Notes: a model not told the origin generated them from the letters alone. Positions 1-10,675 are shown, numbered from the stretch's first letter. The stretch is 64,000 nucleotides of DNA from Candidatus Endolissoclinum faulkneri L5 (GCF_000510265.1 NZ_CP006745.1:491444-555443), one strand, 5' to 3'. Made by a program: numbers and translations.

Positions 1-124
1 TATAAAATCTGTTAGGCATAATTACTCTTAGAGCTTGATTTAATTATATCAATACGCTCTTAGTAAAACTATAGTACTATTTTTATTTTCTCTCGCTAGG
101 AGAGCTGCAATCAATGTATCATCT
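1..124. other. Upstream region of ribA
   Basis: This AT-rich leader precedes ribA and holds no complete gene. A strong Shine-Dalgarno-like AGGAGAG lies at 98-104. It is spaced 9 nt from an ATG at 114 that opens a five-codon reading frame (MYHLC, stop at 129-131). That frame overlaps the first codon of ribA. Confidence 0.4.
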
Positions 125-1324
125 ATGTTAACTAATCCTTATCATCAAGCAAGAGATACAACTACTGTTAATAATTCATCTATTGAATTTAATACTTCCG
201 CTCGGCCTTTTATACGAGCAACAGGCCAAATAGCCGTTGATCGCGCTATCGCCGAATTACGACGTGGTGGATTAGTAGCTATTCGTGCTAGTCGCGATCT
301 TGATCGTCTAGCGGTAGCTGCTGGTAGTGAGATGGCTACACGGGAACTTATGAGTCAGATGTCTGTTATAGCAGGCTCTGAGCCGCGGGTTGTACTAACA
401 CGAAATCGGGCGGCAGCAGTTCTTGGTTCTGCTACTGAAGCACCAGCTGTTTCAGTAGCTATGGCTAATGATCTTGATGTGGATGCTGTCTTGGACCTTG
501 CAGATCCCACAAGGAATGCCGGTATTCCATCTGGTCTTACCGCCTTACCTGAAAGAGCTGATACGCCAGCGACTGCTGCGGTAAAACTAGTAAAGTTATC
601 TCGGTTACTTCCCAGCGCATTAGTTGCTTCAGTGCATGGTATTTCAGCTTCGACTATTACCGCTTGGGCTCGTGAGCTGACACTACTGGTAGTTGATGCT
701 ATAGAAATTGAGCGTTTTGCTGCAACCACTTCTCATAGACTAATACGTGCAGCATCAGCTAAGGTACCAATGGCTGATGCTGAGCATTGTGAAGTAATTG
801 CTTTTCGTCCGATGGATGGCGGGACCGAGCATGTTGCGATTCGTATCGGGAAGCAAGGCAACAATGCTAATCCGATCATGATACGTATTCATTCTGCTTG
901 TTTAACCGGAGATTTACTGGGTAGTCTTCGTTGCGATTGTGGAGAGCAACTTCGTGGTGCTATTCGTGAAATAGCGAATGCTGGTGGAGGTGTACTGCTC
1001 TATCTAGCTCAGGAGGGACGAGATATTGGCTTGATTAATAAGCTGCGAGCTTATACTTTGCAGGACCTTGGAGCTGATACGGTAGAAGCTAATACTACAT
1101 TGGGCTTTGACGATGATGAAAGGGTTTATTTTCCAGCTGCCGAAATGTTACGCCAACTTGGAATTGATAGAGTTCGTTTGATGACTAATAATCCATCTAA
1201 AGTTGATCAACTCGCTGCCTGTGGCGTGAAGGTAGTAGAACGAATGCCTCACATTTTTGCTTCTAACAGCCACAACGAGCGCTATTTAAAAACCAAGGCT
1301 AAGCGCTCAGGACATTTATTGTAG
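125..1324 (+). CDS. ribA: GTP cyclohydrolase II with degenerate N-terminal DHBP-synthase-like domain
   Basis: Catalyses the first step of riboflavin synthesis, opening GTP to the 2,5-diamino-pyrimidinone phosphate. The C-terminal half (about residues 205-390) is a complete GTP cyclohydrolase II: the zinc site CLTGDLLGSLRCDCGEQ supplies three Cys, followed by QEGRDIGL, a GTP-contact region, and TNNPSKVDQL. The N-terminal half (about 30-185) has the layout of a RibB domain (AIAELRRGGLVAI). It lacks the acidic DDEDRENEGD metal-binding signature, so it is probably catalytically dead, as in other long alphaproteobacterial RibA proteins. The first 30 residues look unconserved. The start at 125 is the earliest ATG in frame, but the best Shine-Dalgarno sequence serves an overlapping short frame at 114, so translation may be coupled. 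The gene stands alone; no other rib gene is nearby. Confidence 0.95.
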   Translation: MLTNPYHQARDTTTVNNSSIEFNTSARPFIRATGQIAVDRAIAELRRGGLVAIRASRDLDRLAVAAGSEMATRELMSQMSVIAGSEPRVVLTRNRAAAVLGSATEAPAVSVAMANDLDVDAVLDLADPTRNAGIPSGLTALPERADTPATAAVKLVKLSRLLPSALVASVHGISASTITAWARELTLLVVDAIEIERFAATTSHRLIRAASAKVPMADAEHCEVIAFRPMDGGTEHVAIRIGKQGNNANPIMIRIHSACLTGDLLGSLRCDCGEQLRGAIREIANAGGGVLLYLAQEGRDIGLINKLRAYTLQDLGADTVEANTTLGFDDDERVYFPAAEMLRQLGIDRVRLMTNNPSKVDQLAACGVKVVERMPHIFASNSHNERYLKTKAKRSGHLL

Positions 1325-2545
1325 GTGTTATTTCACTGAGAAGTAAGTAGACATACTCTAATGAAAGTTAGTTTTACATTGATTTGATTACTAAGCCAAT
1401 TTATTTAGTTCTCTAAATATGTTAGTATACATCGTCGTTGAATGCGCTTAAAACTTTAATTTTTATTGAGATAAATTGTTTTTGTTGAAATTTTTTAATT
1501 TCTGCTATAGAAAAAGTCGCTGAATTGTGCATAACAGAAACAGCGATTTCCCAGTAGCTAATGCTTTTATTGTTAAACGATAGCTTGTATAATTATATTT
1601 AATACAATAGTAGTATTTTTTACTCATCCATTACTAGATAACAAGTATATTATATTGACTGCATAACAAGCCAAATAGCTTTAAGTTTATAAAATTGATT
1701 GTGTTAATTTTAATGTTTTGGGAATACTAATACATAGAATTTTTATGAAATTTATTAGCTATATAATTAGCTAAATGTATTTATCCACAAGAGCTAGTCG
1801 TTATCAGAATTAAAATGATTTACTATTAAATATTACTGTTAATCACTTCAGCATACTTTACTATCAGTAAATTCATAATATATTTTGCTTTTGTTACTTA
1901 AATTAATTATGATCATTTATAGGTTAATAGGATAAATTGTAGGCAGGATTATATGACTAGATATATTCTATTTTATTTTAATAATTTATAATTAGCTAAG
2001 TTTTATTTAGTTGATACTTGTAGTAAGTAATATTTTGCTAATTACTTACTACAAGTATCAGGCTATTGCTGTGGGGTAAGATATATTGATGTGCCTATGT
2101 TATTTTCTTTGTTATTGATTACGTTAAGGTAAATAACTTTATCCGTAATTTAAAAGTTCTTTATCTGTTAATCTGATAACGAACTGTATTGCTTGCTTGA
2201 TGCACTGGCAGCATAAGTATTTTTCTTACTAAAATGCTAAACTTCAACTATACAATATGCCTTTTTAATGGTGATCATTAGTAAATGTAAATTTTTGTAA
2301 TGTTTTATTCTTTATTTAAAATCTCACCGTTTAAACTATTTAACAATTTTACTACAAAAGTAGTAAAATAAATCAAAAGTAGTGATTATGCTTAGAAAAA
2401 ACGATAACTAAATTATTGGTTTGCTTCATTTTATATTCTTTTCGAGAAAGAACACTAAGAAAATACACTGCTAGAATGATTAAGTGATTTAATGATCTTG
2501 ATTGCAAATAATGTAATATTTCTTTACAGAGAATGTTGTTGTTAA
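1325..2545. other. Non-coding AT-rich gap
   Basis: No credible coding region on either strand and no readable pseudogene. The main structure is a perfect 20-bp inverted repeat at 2012-2060, listed separately. Confidence 0.6.
2012..2060. repeat. Perfect inverted repeat, 20-bp arms, 9-nt loop
   Basis: Arms 2012-2031 and 2041-2060 (beginning TGATACTTGTAG and ending CTACAAGTATCA) are exact reverse complements around a 9-nt loop. There is no T-tract on the plus side, so it is not a standard terminator. The role is unknown; it could form a cruciform or an RNA hairpin. Confidence 0.85.
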
Positions 2546-2896
2546 ATGAATAAAAAACTGACTGCTTCTCTGTTGTGCGTAATACTTGAAGATCTGGCAC
2601 GATCTAAAAGTATTATTACATATGCCGATCTTGCTCGTTCTGCTAAGGTTGCTGGACCATGTTTTATTCACAAAACTTGTACAGCTTTGGAGTTAATAAT
2701 GGAACAGGATGTTGCACGCAATCGACCATTGCTTGCAGCTATTGTTATTTCTAAAACTCGTAATAAATTGCCCGCACCAGGATTTTTTCGGCAGTTAACT
2801 AAGTTGGGTGTGTATTGTGGTCCTGAGCAGGGGAAGGAAGCAGCAATATTTCATGCATGTGAATTAAAGAAGGTTTGGGAGTTCTATTGTGATTAA
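2546..2896 (+). CDS. Conserved hypothetical protein, 116 aa
   Basis: A small soluble protein with no signal peptide or membrane segment. The core ITYADLARSAKVAGPC.IHK, then RPLLAAIVISKTRNKLPAPGFF and ...GKEAAIFHACELKKVWEFY, resembles small uncharacterised proteins I recall from Rhodospirillales-type alphaproteobacteria. The ITYxDLAxxxxV stretch is reminiscent of the alkyltransferase-like (MGMT/ATL) fold, but no PCHR active-site motif is present, so I assign no function. Codon use and amino-acid composition look like a real gene in this AT-rich context, unlike the overlapping antisense frames. It stands alone between two large gaps. Confidence 0.6.
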   Translation: MNKKLTASLLCVILEDLARSKSIITYADLARSAKVAGPCFIHKTCTALELIMEQDVARNRPLLAAIVISKTRNKLPAPGFFRQLTKLGVYCGPEQGKEAAIFHACELKKVWEFYCD

Positions 2897-4388
2897 GTGA
2901 GTAATAACAAAACTCTCCCTTCGGTTATTTTAAAATTTTTACTTCTTAATGTAAATTATATATGCAAATTGCATTATCTATTATGTTATCCGTAATGTTA
3001 ATTCAGTATAGTTCTAATACAATAACAATGGTAGCTTTAATTAAAAATTAAGTAAAAAATGATGGTTTTATTAAACATACTGTCTTAATTTAGTAGTATA
3101 AACGAAGAGTAAGACTCTCTCTATCAGAGATACTCGATAAATTGTAGTAATTTGTTAATATCCTTTGAAATTAACGCAAATTTCGTGTAACCTTTATTTG
3201 CGAACATCTATTTTAGTAAAAATAAACAAGATTACTATTCTGTTAGCCCAAAAAGTAAGAAATTTGATATATTCTTGGGAATTATTAAAATCGATTAGCT
3301 AATTTTTAATATTACACTAACTATCTAATTTTGAAGTTTTACTTTGAAGTTTGTATCACATTTTAATCTAGGCGATTAGTCATAATTATTAATTTATAAT
3401 TTCGCATAAAAATTTTACTATAAGATTTAAACTATATCATCTACAAACAACTTTCTTAAATTATTAAACATACCTAGCATTAGTAAAATACTATTTTCAT
3501 TTTTATCCAATCAGCATTTTGAACTTATGTCGATCGTAAACCTTTGGTTGCCGAAAAGGCTGCTATTTCTTTGAAATACAATCAAAAACCAATACCTCTT
3601 AAAGTATTTCACTATCCTAATAATCATTTAATTTATTTGTGTACAAAGAATAGAATTATAAAATTATAGCAATAAGCTAATCAATAGCAACTAATCAAGC
3701 ACTTTAATAAAAAAGGCTAAAAGCATTACTTGTAGAATACAACTACAAATAACCAATAATTTTTACAAAAATCTATTTTTAGTTATATCACTTTGGTGTT
3801 TATGATTACTAACTTAAGACAATAATAAACAACTATAAGATAGCCTGGTATTGTGTGAACTAATAATTTATTAATGTATTTATAATAATATTTTAGATAA
3901 TATTTTGTACAAAAGTGTATTTGTTAATTATTAAAAGTAATAAACTTACATGTTGATTTCTTTTATTCCGCTACAATTGCTTTAGAAAATCTATTAACAA
4001 TTTTAAAAATATGATTTTCGTATGTTCTACTGAACATCGGGTAAATAAAATTAAATTTTTATTTAATTAATGATAAGTTATTATCAATTTTGATATCAAA
4101 AAAATTAATATTTTAAATAATTTAAAAGGCAGTTAACTTATTATTTTCATTATATACAAAAAGCTAGTAGCTATAAGTATTGTTAATATTTATTGTACTA
4201 AAACTAGCAAAAATCTCCTTTTTAAAGATTGTTAACTTATTTTTACTTATATAATGACTAAACATTATGAGCAAGTTAAGATCATTAAAAATCGATTTTT
4301 GTATAATTTTTTTTGTTAAAGACTCTAATCTTTAACAAAATGGTATATCAGAGTGATACTTTTGGATTTAAATACAAGATGCTAATTA
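2897..4388. other. Non-coding AT-rich gap
   Basis: No gene or recognisable gene remnant on either strand. A perfect 12-bp hairpin lies at 4311-4340, just beyond the 3' end of the minus-strand DUF2333 gene. Confidence 0.6.
4311..4340 (-). terminator. Possible 3' hairpin of the DUF2333 gene
   Basis: Arms 4311-4322 and 4329-4340 (TTTTGTTAAAGA and its exact complement) flank a 6-nt loop, about 50 bp past the stop of the minus-strand gene. On the minus strand the stem is followed by A-rich rather than T-rich sequence, so intrinsic termination is not certain. It may instead stabilise the mRNA 3' end. Confidence 0.3.
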
Positions 4389-5357
4389 TTATTTCATAAG
4401 TATATTAGTAATCTCGCGTAGTTGCGTTCTGGCACGCAAAAGGTAAAAACCCTGTACTGCTAGATGGTTGGGGAAATATATACTATCTGGACTATTATTC
4501 ATTACTACTATTGGGCGTAGAATGCTTGCTTGATTAAGTGATTTCATCATTTGCTCCCAAGCGGGCATTAGTTGTCGATCATTAATTACTTTATTGAAGT
4601 CTCTCCCAAGCTCATGCAATAATACATAGTATCCGTGTAGTCTTCCTTTCACTCCGTAGAATATATCGTCGACTTTTGTATCTACCAATAATGGATGCGA
4701 ATTAGTTATATATTTATCCGATGTAGCCGAAGCTGAGCCTAAGTCTCCAGCTATTCTGTCCAAGGTTGATATTAAATTGTCCGAACGTCGTTCGAAAATG
4801 GCTTTGCTGCTTGCAAGTCGAGAATTGTATGATCTTAGAGCTTTAGATGCTGCACGGTATTGCGTTTCTGATGGTGGGGTTGGTAAAAATGACGTAGATA
4901 AATCAAAGATCCATACGTTACCTGGGTATTTTAGTAGACCAGCAGCTTTATCAAGATCCGCATCTACTTCTGATGAGCCGCGGGTACGGCCGATTTGTTC
5001 GGCCATTTCTATAGTAAAGCGAGATAGTGCATAAATAATGCCTTGCTGATAATTTAACATATTGTCAAGCAGGGCTGAAGGGTAGAAAAATGGGTCGTTA
5101 GGCGTCCAGAAATGAGTATCGACTTCGCGATTTATTAGAGTAACAGTTGCACTTACCGCGTAACTACCACCTTTTGTTTGGTTGATCGAACTAAATTCAA
5201 TATCATCTTCGATATCGTTTATTACACAAGCGCCTATTAAGTAGTAAAGTAAGATCACAACAAATATACTAATTAAATAATTGCTACTAAGCTTAATAAA
5301 GCTAGTAATTGATGCGGTATGCCATTTTTTAATAAAGTATTCAATATCTAGTTTCAT
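4389..5357 (-). CDS. DUF2333 family membrane-anchored protein
   Basis: A conserved proteobacterial protein of unknown function. One membrane segment (about residues 24-46, LISIFVVILLYYLIGACVI) is followed by a large domain carrying the DUF2333 features: VDTHFWTPNDPFFYPSALLDNM, YQQGIIYALSRFTIEMAEQIGR, and a C-terminal region with RLHGYYVLLHELGRDF. The domain is predicted to lie in the periplasm, and at 322 residues it is close to the family's usual length. The start is supported by AAGG about 10 nt upstream of the ATG. It is monocistronic with large gaps on both sides. I am confident of the family but not of any role; retention in a reduced genome suggests an envelope function. Confidence 0.85.
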   Translation of the reverse strand: MKLDIEYFIKKWHTASITSFIKLSSNYLISIFVVILLYYLIGACVINDIEDDIEFSSINQTKGGSYAVSATVTLINREVDTHFWTPNDPFFYPSALLDNMLNYQQGIIYALSRFTIEMAEQIGRTRGSSEVDADLDKAAGLLKYPGNVWIFDLSTSFLPTPPSETQYRAASKALRSYNSRLASSKAIFERRSDNLISTLDRIAGDLGSASATSDKYITNSHPLLVDTKVDDIFYGVKGRLHGYYVLLHELGRDFNKVINDRQLMPAWEQMMKSLNQASILRPIVVMNNSPDSIYFPNHLAVQGFYLLRARTQLREITNILMK

Positions 5358-5770
5358 CTTTATTTGCCTTAGATATATTTATCTATATTAATAATTTAAA
5401 ATTATAACGATTAATATATTATAAATTTATTATTTAATATTTTTAATTTATTATTGTATTATTCTACTAAATATATTTTTAATGAGACAAGAAACCTAAG
5501 AGAATTCAAATGGCCAAATAGTTTTTTAGTTTAGCTTTTATTTTCAAAACAATTGATTTAACCTGTTTGGTATATCCTTTTTGATTGAAGATTTTCAGTA
5601 ATCTTCTTAAGGTAGGAGCAGGGTTACACAGATAAGATTCTTAGTATTTTGCATTAAGTTATGCAATACTTGATTATTTTAAGGTGTAGATAAAAAGCCA
5701 CTTAAATCTCAAATTATAGACTGTGGTATTTTTTAAATCAGTATAGCAAAATTGTACAAGTTAAATTTTT

Positions 5771-5836
5771 GCTAAAATATATCAGTTATACGATAAATAA
5801 TTAGCTAAAATATATCAGTTATACGATAAATAATTA
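5771..5836. repeat. Exact tandem duplication, 33 bp x 2
   Basis: The unit starting GCTAAAATATATCAG at 5771-5803 is repeated without change at 5804-5836. It is non-coding. The lack of divergence implies a recent event, probably slipped replication. Confidence 0.95.
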
Positions 5837-5950
5837 TAAAGCATTAATTAATTATAGCCTAAAGTTAATTTCTATTGCTGTATTTTTAGATATTGCTTTA
5901 ATCAATCGTTTTTTCTTTAAAATTGCTTGTTAGACTGCCTAGAATTGGTT

Positions 5951-5994
5951 TTTATATAATTTAAAGTTATAATTTATATAATTTAAAGTTATAA
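5951..5994. repeat. Exact tandem duplication, 22 bp x 2
   Basis: The unit TTTATATAATTTAAAGTTAT plus AA at 5951-5972 recurs exactly at 5973-5994 and is followed by a T-run. Confidence 0.95.
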
Positions 5995-7067
5995 TTTTTT
6001 TTATTTATACAGCAAGTTTGTTTTTTGTTAAATTGATTTGTTAGAAGCTAATATTTATTAGCTTTAATCTTCAATTTTGTTAAATCATCAACAAAGAAAA
6101 ATCTTTGTTATTACTATGAGCATAGCAATATTTAGGTTTTTTAATAAATTAGATGATATGTCTCGTTCTAGTTTTTGGCATAAGCCTATGCTTGTTATTC
6201 TTTAAATATGCTGCGTATTCCAAATAATACAATCTTAATTAACAAATACAATATGCTCTTGTTACGAGCACATATTCTAAAAATTTTTTCTACTAACCTT
6301 TAATTGATATATTTTAGTTACATTTTCTATGTTTTAATCAAAAGTTATGTGAGGTCTTAAATGTTGTGGATAAGTGTTCGATATGGTAATTAGTAGTTTT
6401 ATCAGGTTGTAGGTCGTTATTGAAATTTTTATCCATTAATAAAATTCGAATGAGACATTCCGCTATGGCAAAATAGTACTAATTTTTAATATATTGAGAA
6501 TAATTACCTCAGTAATTATCATCTCTTAAATTGTAGTCGATAGTTATTTATAACCTCAGGTTAAATTAGTCTATGATTCTGCTTAACAACTTAGAAGTGC
6601 CTTAAAGAATTTTTACTTCGAGTAAAATATCATATAATTTTTATTCAACAAACGTAGACATTAATAAGCATTTTTTATAGCTTAGCATCTAATCAGCTAC
6701 AGTAATGAATTACTGTGCAACGCGCATGAGCAATTAATATAACTTGCTAGATTAAAAGCAGTCACAATAACTGCAGTTTTATAACTATGCTTGTTAAGCA
6801 GTAAATCATAGTACAGCATCTTATTTATTCATTAGGCAAAACTTATTTTAATTAAGATATTATTTACATAATGTTGGCAAATGATATTACTTAATTTTTT
6901 ATTTAGAATGGCGTTAGTATTCCTGGTATATTCTTGCGTGATTTTAACTTTTAGCGATTTGATTTTATAAAAAATCTCTTATCGATCACCTAAATATAAA
7001 AAATTATAATTAATAAGCGAAAAAGTTTAATGAATTATTTAATTAAGTATGCTACAAGCTTGAAAGT

Positions 7068-7142
7068 GGGCGCGTAGCTCAGAGGGAGAGCGCTACGTTG
7101 ACATCGTAGAGGTCGCTGGTTCAAATCCAGCCGTGCTCACCA
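7068..7142 (+). tRNA. tRNA-Val (anticodon GAC)
   Basis: The acceptor stem GGGCGCG pairs with CGTGCTC with two G-U wobbles. The D-arm begins GCTCAGAGGGAGAGC. The anticodon stem CTACG/CGTAG encloses the loop TTGACAT, giving anticodon GAC. The T-arm is CTGGTTCAAATCCAG. The terminal CCA is encoded (7140-7142). Confidence 0.96.
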
Positions 7143-7739
7143 TTAGTATCTTAAAAACTAAGTAAAATGGCTTGTTCTTTACTGTTAGAGATTAATTAAT
7201 TTATTTTCAGTAAACGATTGTAGATTTTCATCGTATTGAATATAATCCATCTACTTAGGAAGTAAGTTAATTCCAATGATAGCTTTATTGGCTATCGCGC
7301 TATCTGAACAAAGATATAATTACAAAAAAAATTTGATTATACTTACGAATAATAGAATTGAGATTATCTAACTTTTAACTTCAGAGTTAAATAATTAGCC
7401 AGTTATTTAATCAAAAAATTTTTGCTATTTGTTATTCCATAAAAGCAAATGTAAGTGTTTAACTTGATTAAATCTCTGAAGATACGTTTAAATGTCTTTA
7501 AAAATTTATTATACATTGATGATTAATGGATTAAATTAGGTGATTACAGCAGTAAAAGAGTATAAGGTAATTTATCCCACTTGAATATTGTAGTTGATTT
7601 TGCTTATCGTTGGTAGTTCGTAAATAATTTTTGATGTTCTTTAAGCTAGTAATTAAAAAAGAAGAAAAATTGATTGTCTGCGTGGATTGATTGTGAGAAT
7701 AGCAGCACATATGTTTATTTGTTTAGCTATTGCCGCGCT
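7143..7739. other. Gap between the two tRNA genes
   Basis: About 600 bp of AT-rich DNA between tRNA-Val and tRNA-Glu. No gene or clear regulatory structure is seen. Confidence 0.6.
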
Positions 7740-7812
7740 GACCCCTTCGTCTAGAGGTCTAGGACACTGCCCTTTCACGGCGGCAACACGGGTTCGAATC
7801 CCGTAGGGGTCA
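7740..7812 (+). tRNA. tRNA-Glu (anticodon TTC)
   Basis: The acceptor GACCCCT pairs perfectly with AGGGGTC. The anticodon stem CTGCC/GGCGG holds the loop CTTTCAC, giving anticodon TTC. The T-arm is CGGGTTCGAATCCCG. The 3' end reads A-TCA, so the CCA tail is not encoded and must be added by tRNA nucleotidyltransferase, unlike the tRNA-Val upstream. Confidence 0.96.
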
Positions 7813-8668
7813 TCAATTTTACCCTAAGCCAGACGATAACTAATTTATTTTCGTTGCTCTTTTGGCTAGAAATTATATTTCTTATGATTTTTTGTTGACG
7901 ATGATAGAAAAATTGGGTTAGCTAAATAGCAGAAGGGATGTAATTATAATCTTTGCTATGACTGGCTTTACCCAAAGTTTGTTGTTTTATTTGGCTATAT
8001 GATAATATTTTTTTGATTATATATCTGACGAGTGTTGTGGAATACGAATATAAAACGTTTAGTCGTTGCATGCTTTAGTTTTTTTTACAAGCAACTCGAT
8101 TAATTGATTGCTTATTCGTGATAGTAAAAATCAGGTGTTTGGTAAATAAGTGCTATTGTTCCCATTACTGAATGGCTGAGATATTATGCAACAGCCCTCT
8201 AGATGCTCTCCGTTGAGCATAAGTTATTTTCAATACAATAGCTAGATCCTTAATTGTTCAAATACAGAAAAAATTTTTCTTTGAACCTTGGATGCGTAAT
8301 TTTCTCTAGCAAAGCTAAACTTATTTGCATGACTAAGATTATATCATAACACTAAAGGTGTTATTAAAGATAAAACACAATAATTTATGGTAGAAATTAA
8401 TTTTAGTATATTTGATACTTAAGTATCATAATAAATTTACGCTTAGAAGGTTCTAGTATGTTGCTGTTTGCGCTAAGAAGTTATTAGCGCGAGTTTTTAA
8501 TGAAATTAATATAATATAAATTAATATTCTATAGACTAGTAATGTAGTTTATATAGACTAGTAATGTAGTTTATATTTAACCTGCAATTTGCGTTTTGAA
8601 CCCAGAAATAATAATTTAGTATATTGTTTTATACTGGATTACCCAATGAGAAACTAGGTGAAAATCTA
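7813..8668. other. Gap upstream of pdxH
   Basis: AT-rich with no gene. An exact 22-bp tandem duplication lies at 8531-8574, about 95 bp before the pdxH start. Confidence 0.6.
8531..8574. repeat. Exact tandem duplication, 22 bp x 2
   Basis: The unit ATAGACTAGTAATGTAGTTT plus AT at 8531-8552 is repeated exactly at 8553-8574, in the pdxH upstream region. Confidence 0.95.
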
Positions 8669-9280
8669 ATGAGTGTAGAAAATACTGTTTTTGAACCACG
8701 CACCGATAGTCCATTCGAACAATTTCGAGTTTGGTTAGCAGAGGCTAGCGAGTTTGAAGATGATGTTAGTGCTATGACACTCGCTACCGCTGATTCTAGA
8801 GGTCGGCCGTCAGCTAGAATTGTGCTAATGAAGAAGTATAACGAAAATGGTATTGTTTTTTATACCAATACGAAAAGCCAGAAAGGTTTAGAGCTTGCGA
8901 TAAATCCATTTGCTGCCTTATTATTTTATTGGAGATCCATTCGTAGCCAGGTGCGTTTTGAGGGGACAGTTGTTCCGGTAACTATGGCTGAGGCTGATGA
9001 GTATTACGCAAGCCGTCCTCGAAATAGTAAAATAGCCGCTTGGGCTTCTAAACAGTCTCGTCCCTTGGCTGATCGCGCTATCCTAATGCAAGCTGTTGAT
9101 TATTTTGATAACAAATATTCTAAAACATCAGTACCTCGTCCTCCATACTGGTCAGGATATCTTTTGTCGCCAAGACGTATTGAATTCTGGCGAGATAAAG
9201 AGTTTCGCTTGCACGATCGCTTTGTCTTTACACGTGAAGCAGAAAGTTGTCCGTGGAGTCTACAGCGCTTGTTTCCTTAA
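8669..9280 (+). CDS. pdxH: Pyridoxamine/pyridoxine 5'-phosphate oxidase
   Basis: An FMN-dependent enzyme that oxidises PNP or PMP to pyridoxal 5'-phosphate in the cytoplasm, the last step of PLP synthesis and salvage. The family pattern is complete: MTLATADSRGRPSARIVLMK, YTNTKSQKGLEL, LLFYWRSIRSQVRFEG, SRPRNSKIAAWASKQS, and the C-terminal signature RIEFWRDKEFRLHDR..FTR ending W.L.RLFP. I chose the ATG at 8669 (protein begins MSVENTVFEP, 203 aa). AGGTG lies about 9 nt upstream, and the 15 extra residues from an ATG at 8624 look like read-through of the leader. It is monocistronic. Its product is the cofactor for ArgD encoded 2 kb downstream. Confidence 0.94.
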   Translation: MSVENTVFEPRTDSPFEQFRVWLAEASEFEDDVSAMTLATADSRGRPSARIVLMKKYNENGIVFYTNTKSQKGLELAINPFAALLFYWRSIRSQVRFEGTVVPVTMAEADEYYASRPRNSKIAAWASKQSRPLADRAILMQAVDYFDNKYSKTSVPRPPYWSGYLLSPRRIEFWRDKEFRLHDRFVFTREAESCPWSLQRLFP

Positions 9281-10633
9281 CGTAAAAAATAATTAGGAAT
9301 TACTTTAGACGAAATTAAGGTTAATTCAATCAATTTTTATTATTGTTAATTTATGGTGTTAAATATATAGCCTTAATTTTTAAATTAATCTTGTATTAAC
9401 TTTCATAGTTATATTTTATTAGTTATCTATTTCATTTAGCTTTTAATTTTATCATTGATATTATATTCTTATTGAATTTTGTATTATTGGCTAAGTTTGT
9501 TTTCTTATTTATGTATTGCGTAATAGTTTTGTTAAACTATAATTAATAAGTTATTTTTAATAATTAAGTTTAACATTTCAAAATTAAGTTAGCCTGTAAG
9601 GTTGTTGAAATGTTAAGAACGGTTCACTTATTTATCTTCTTAGCAAAGACTTTAGGGTATCATTTTATATTAATAAAGCTATAGATTTGCTTTTATTAAA
9701 CGTATATTTATTAAGTCTTTATGCGGGAATTGATATCTAAGGTGGATATAAAATGGAGTTAATAGCTGTTATCTTTAGCAAGATATAATCTTTGGTACTA
9801 TTTTGATTAGTGTTTTTAATTAATAAGAATATTTTAAAGCTATCTTCCATTCTGAATCACTAGTTTTCCTTTTGCTATAAATTTTGTGATATTATTATCA
9901 TATAAAGTGATCTAAATTTACAAAGATCGTTTTATTCATGATGTATTGTATTTTTTATTACTTTATTTCATTGTAATGAAGAGTACAATCAACAATTATT
10001 TTTGTTGGCTTGCTTATTGAAGGATCAAAAAAAAATCATATATGTAGCGTTTTGTTGTTAAGTATACTTAATGTTAAGTATACTTAATTGTTCTCGTATG
10101 ATGTTTAAAAATATCAGCTGTGATATATAGGTAATACTGAGGTTGTGTATCTTAGCTGATTATCAAATTTTAATTGCTTTGCAGCTCTATATGCTTATTG
10201 ATACTAATTGATACTGTATTCTTAAAATCAACTATAGTTAGTGAATTATTTTTTATTAGTTAACAAGAATATGATATTTTTATCATTCTCATGATTAAGA
10301 TTTTTGATAATTACCGCTGTGTTATTTAAAAAATAAATTATTTTTAATATTTTGGTCTATAAAATTGATATTTGTATGTACAATAATAATCTTCTTGGCG
10401 TTACGAGAAGTACTTGGCAAAATAAGCTTAATGTATAGTTTAAAATTAAACATTTTTTCTTTAGGACTTATTTTTTTATGATCAATAATCAAGCTTAGGA
10501 TATTAAAACTGACTTTTATTGGTTTATCGTATAACTGTAAGAATTATTGTTTTTCGTATTAATCTAAATATGGCCCTGTTTTATTTAAAGTATATTTTGG
10601 GGTATTTGCTAATTGTTTATTAATTGTCTTAAT

Positions 10634-10675
10634 AGTATATTTTAGCAAATTCTATTGAATTTGCTAAAATATACT
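10634..10675. repeat. Perfect inverted repeat, 19-bp arms, 4-nt loop
   Basis: Arms 10634-10652 and 10657-10675 (beginning AGTATATTTTAGC and ending GCTAAAATATACT) are exact complements around TATT, forming a tight hairpin with no mismatch. It lies about 390 bp upstream of argD. Confidence 0.88.

Larger units (their letters stand above)
5358..7067. other. Non-coding AT-rich gap with tandem duplications
   Basis: No gene seen. Two exact tandem duplications occur (33 bp x2 at 5771-5836; 22 bp x2 at 5951-5994). The rest is low-complexity AT-rich DNA. Confidence 0.6.

Noticed and set aside
2373-2671. Two overlapping minus-strand frames near the 116-aa hypothetical gene
   Set aside because: They overlap each other and the start of the better-supported plus-strand gene, and look like translated non-coding AT-rich DNA.
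1781-6373. Two perfect DnaA boxes (TTATCCACA at 1781-1789; complement at 6365-6373), possible replication origin
   Set aside because: They are 4.6 kb apart with no further boxes clustered, and no dnaA, dnaN, hemE or parAB is nearby. By rough base-composition arithmetic about one such 9-mer is expected by chance in a window like this.
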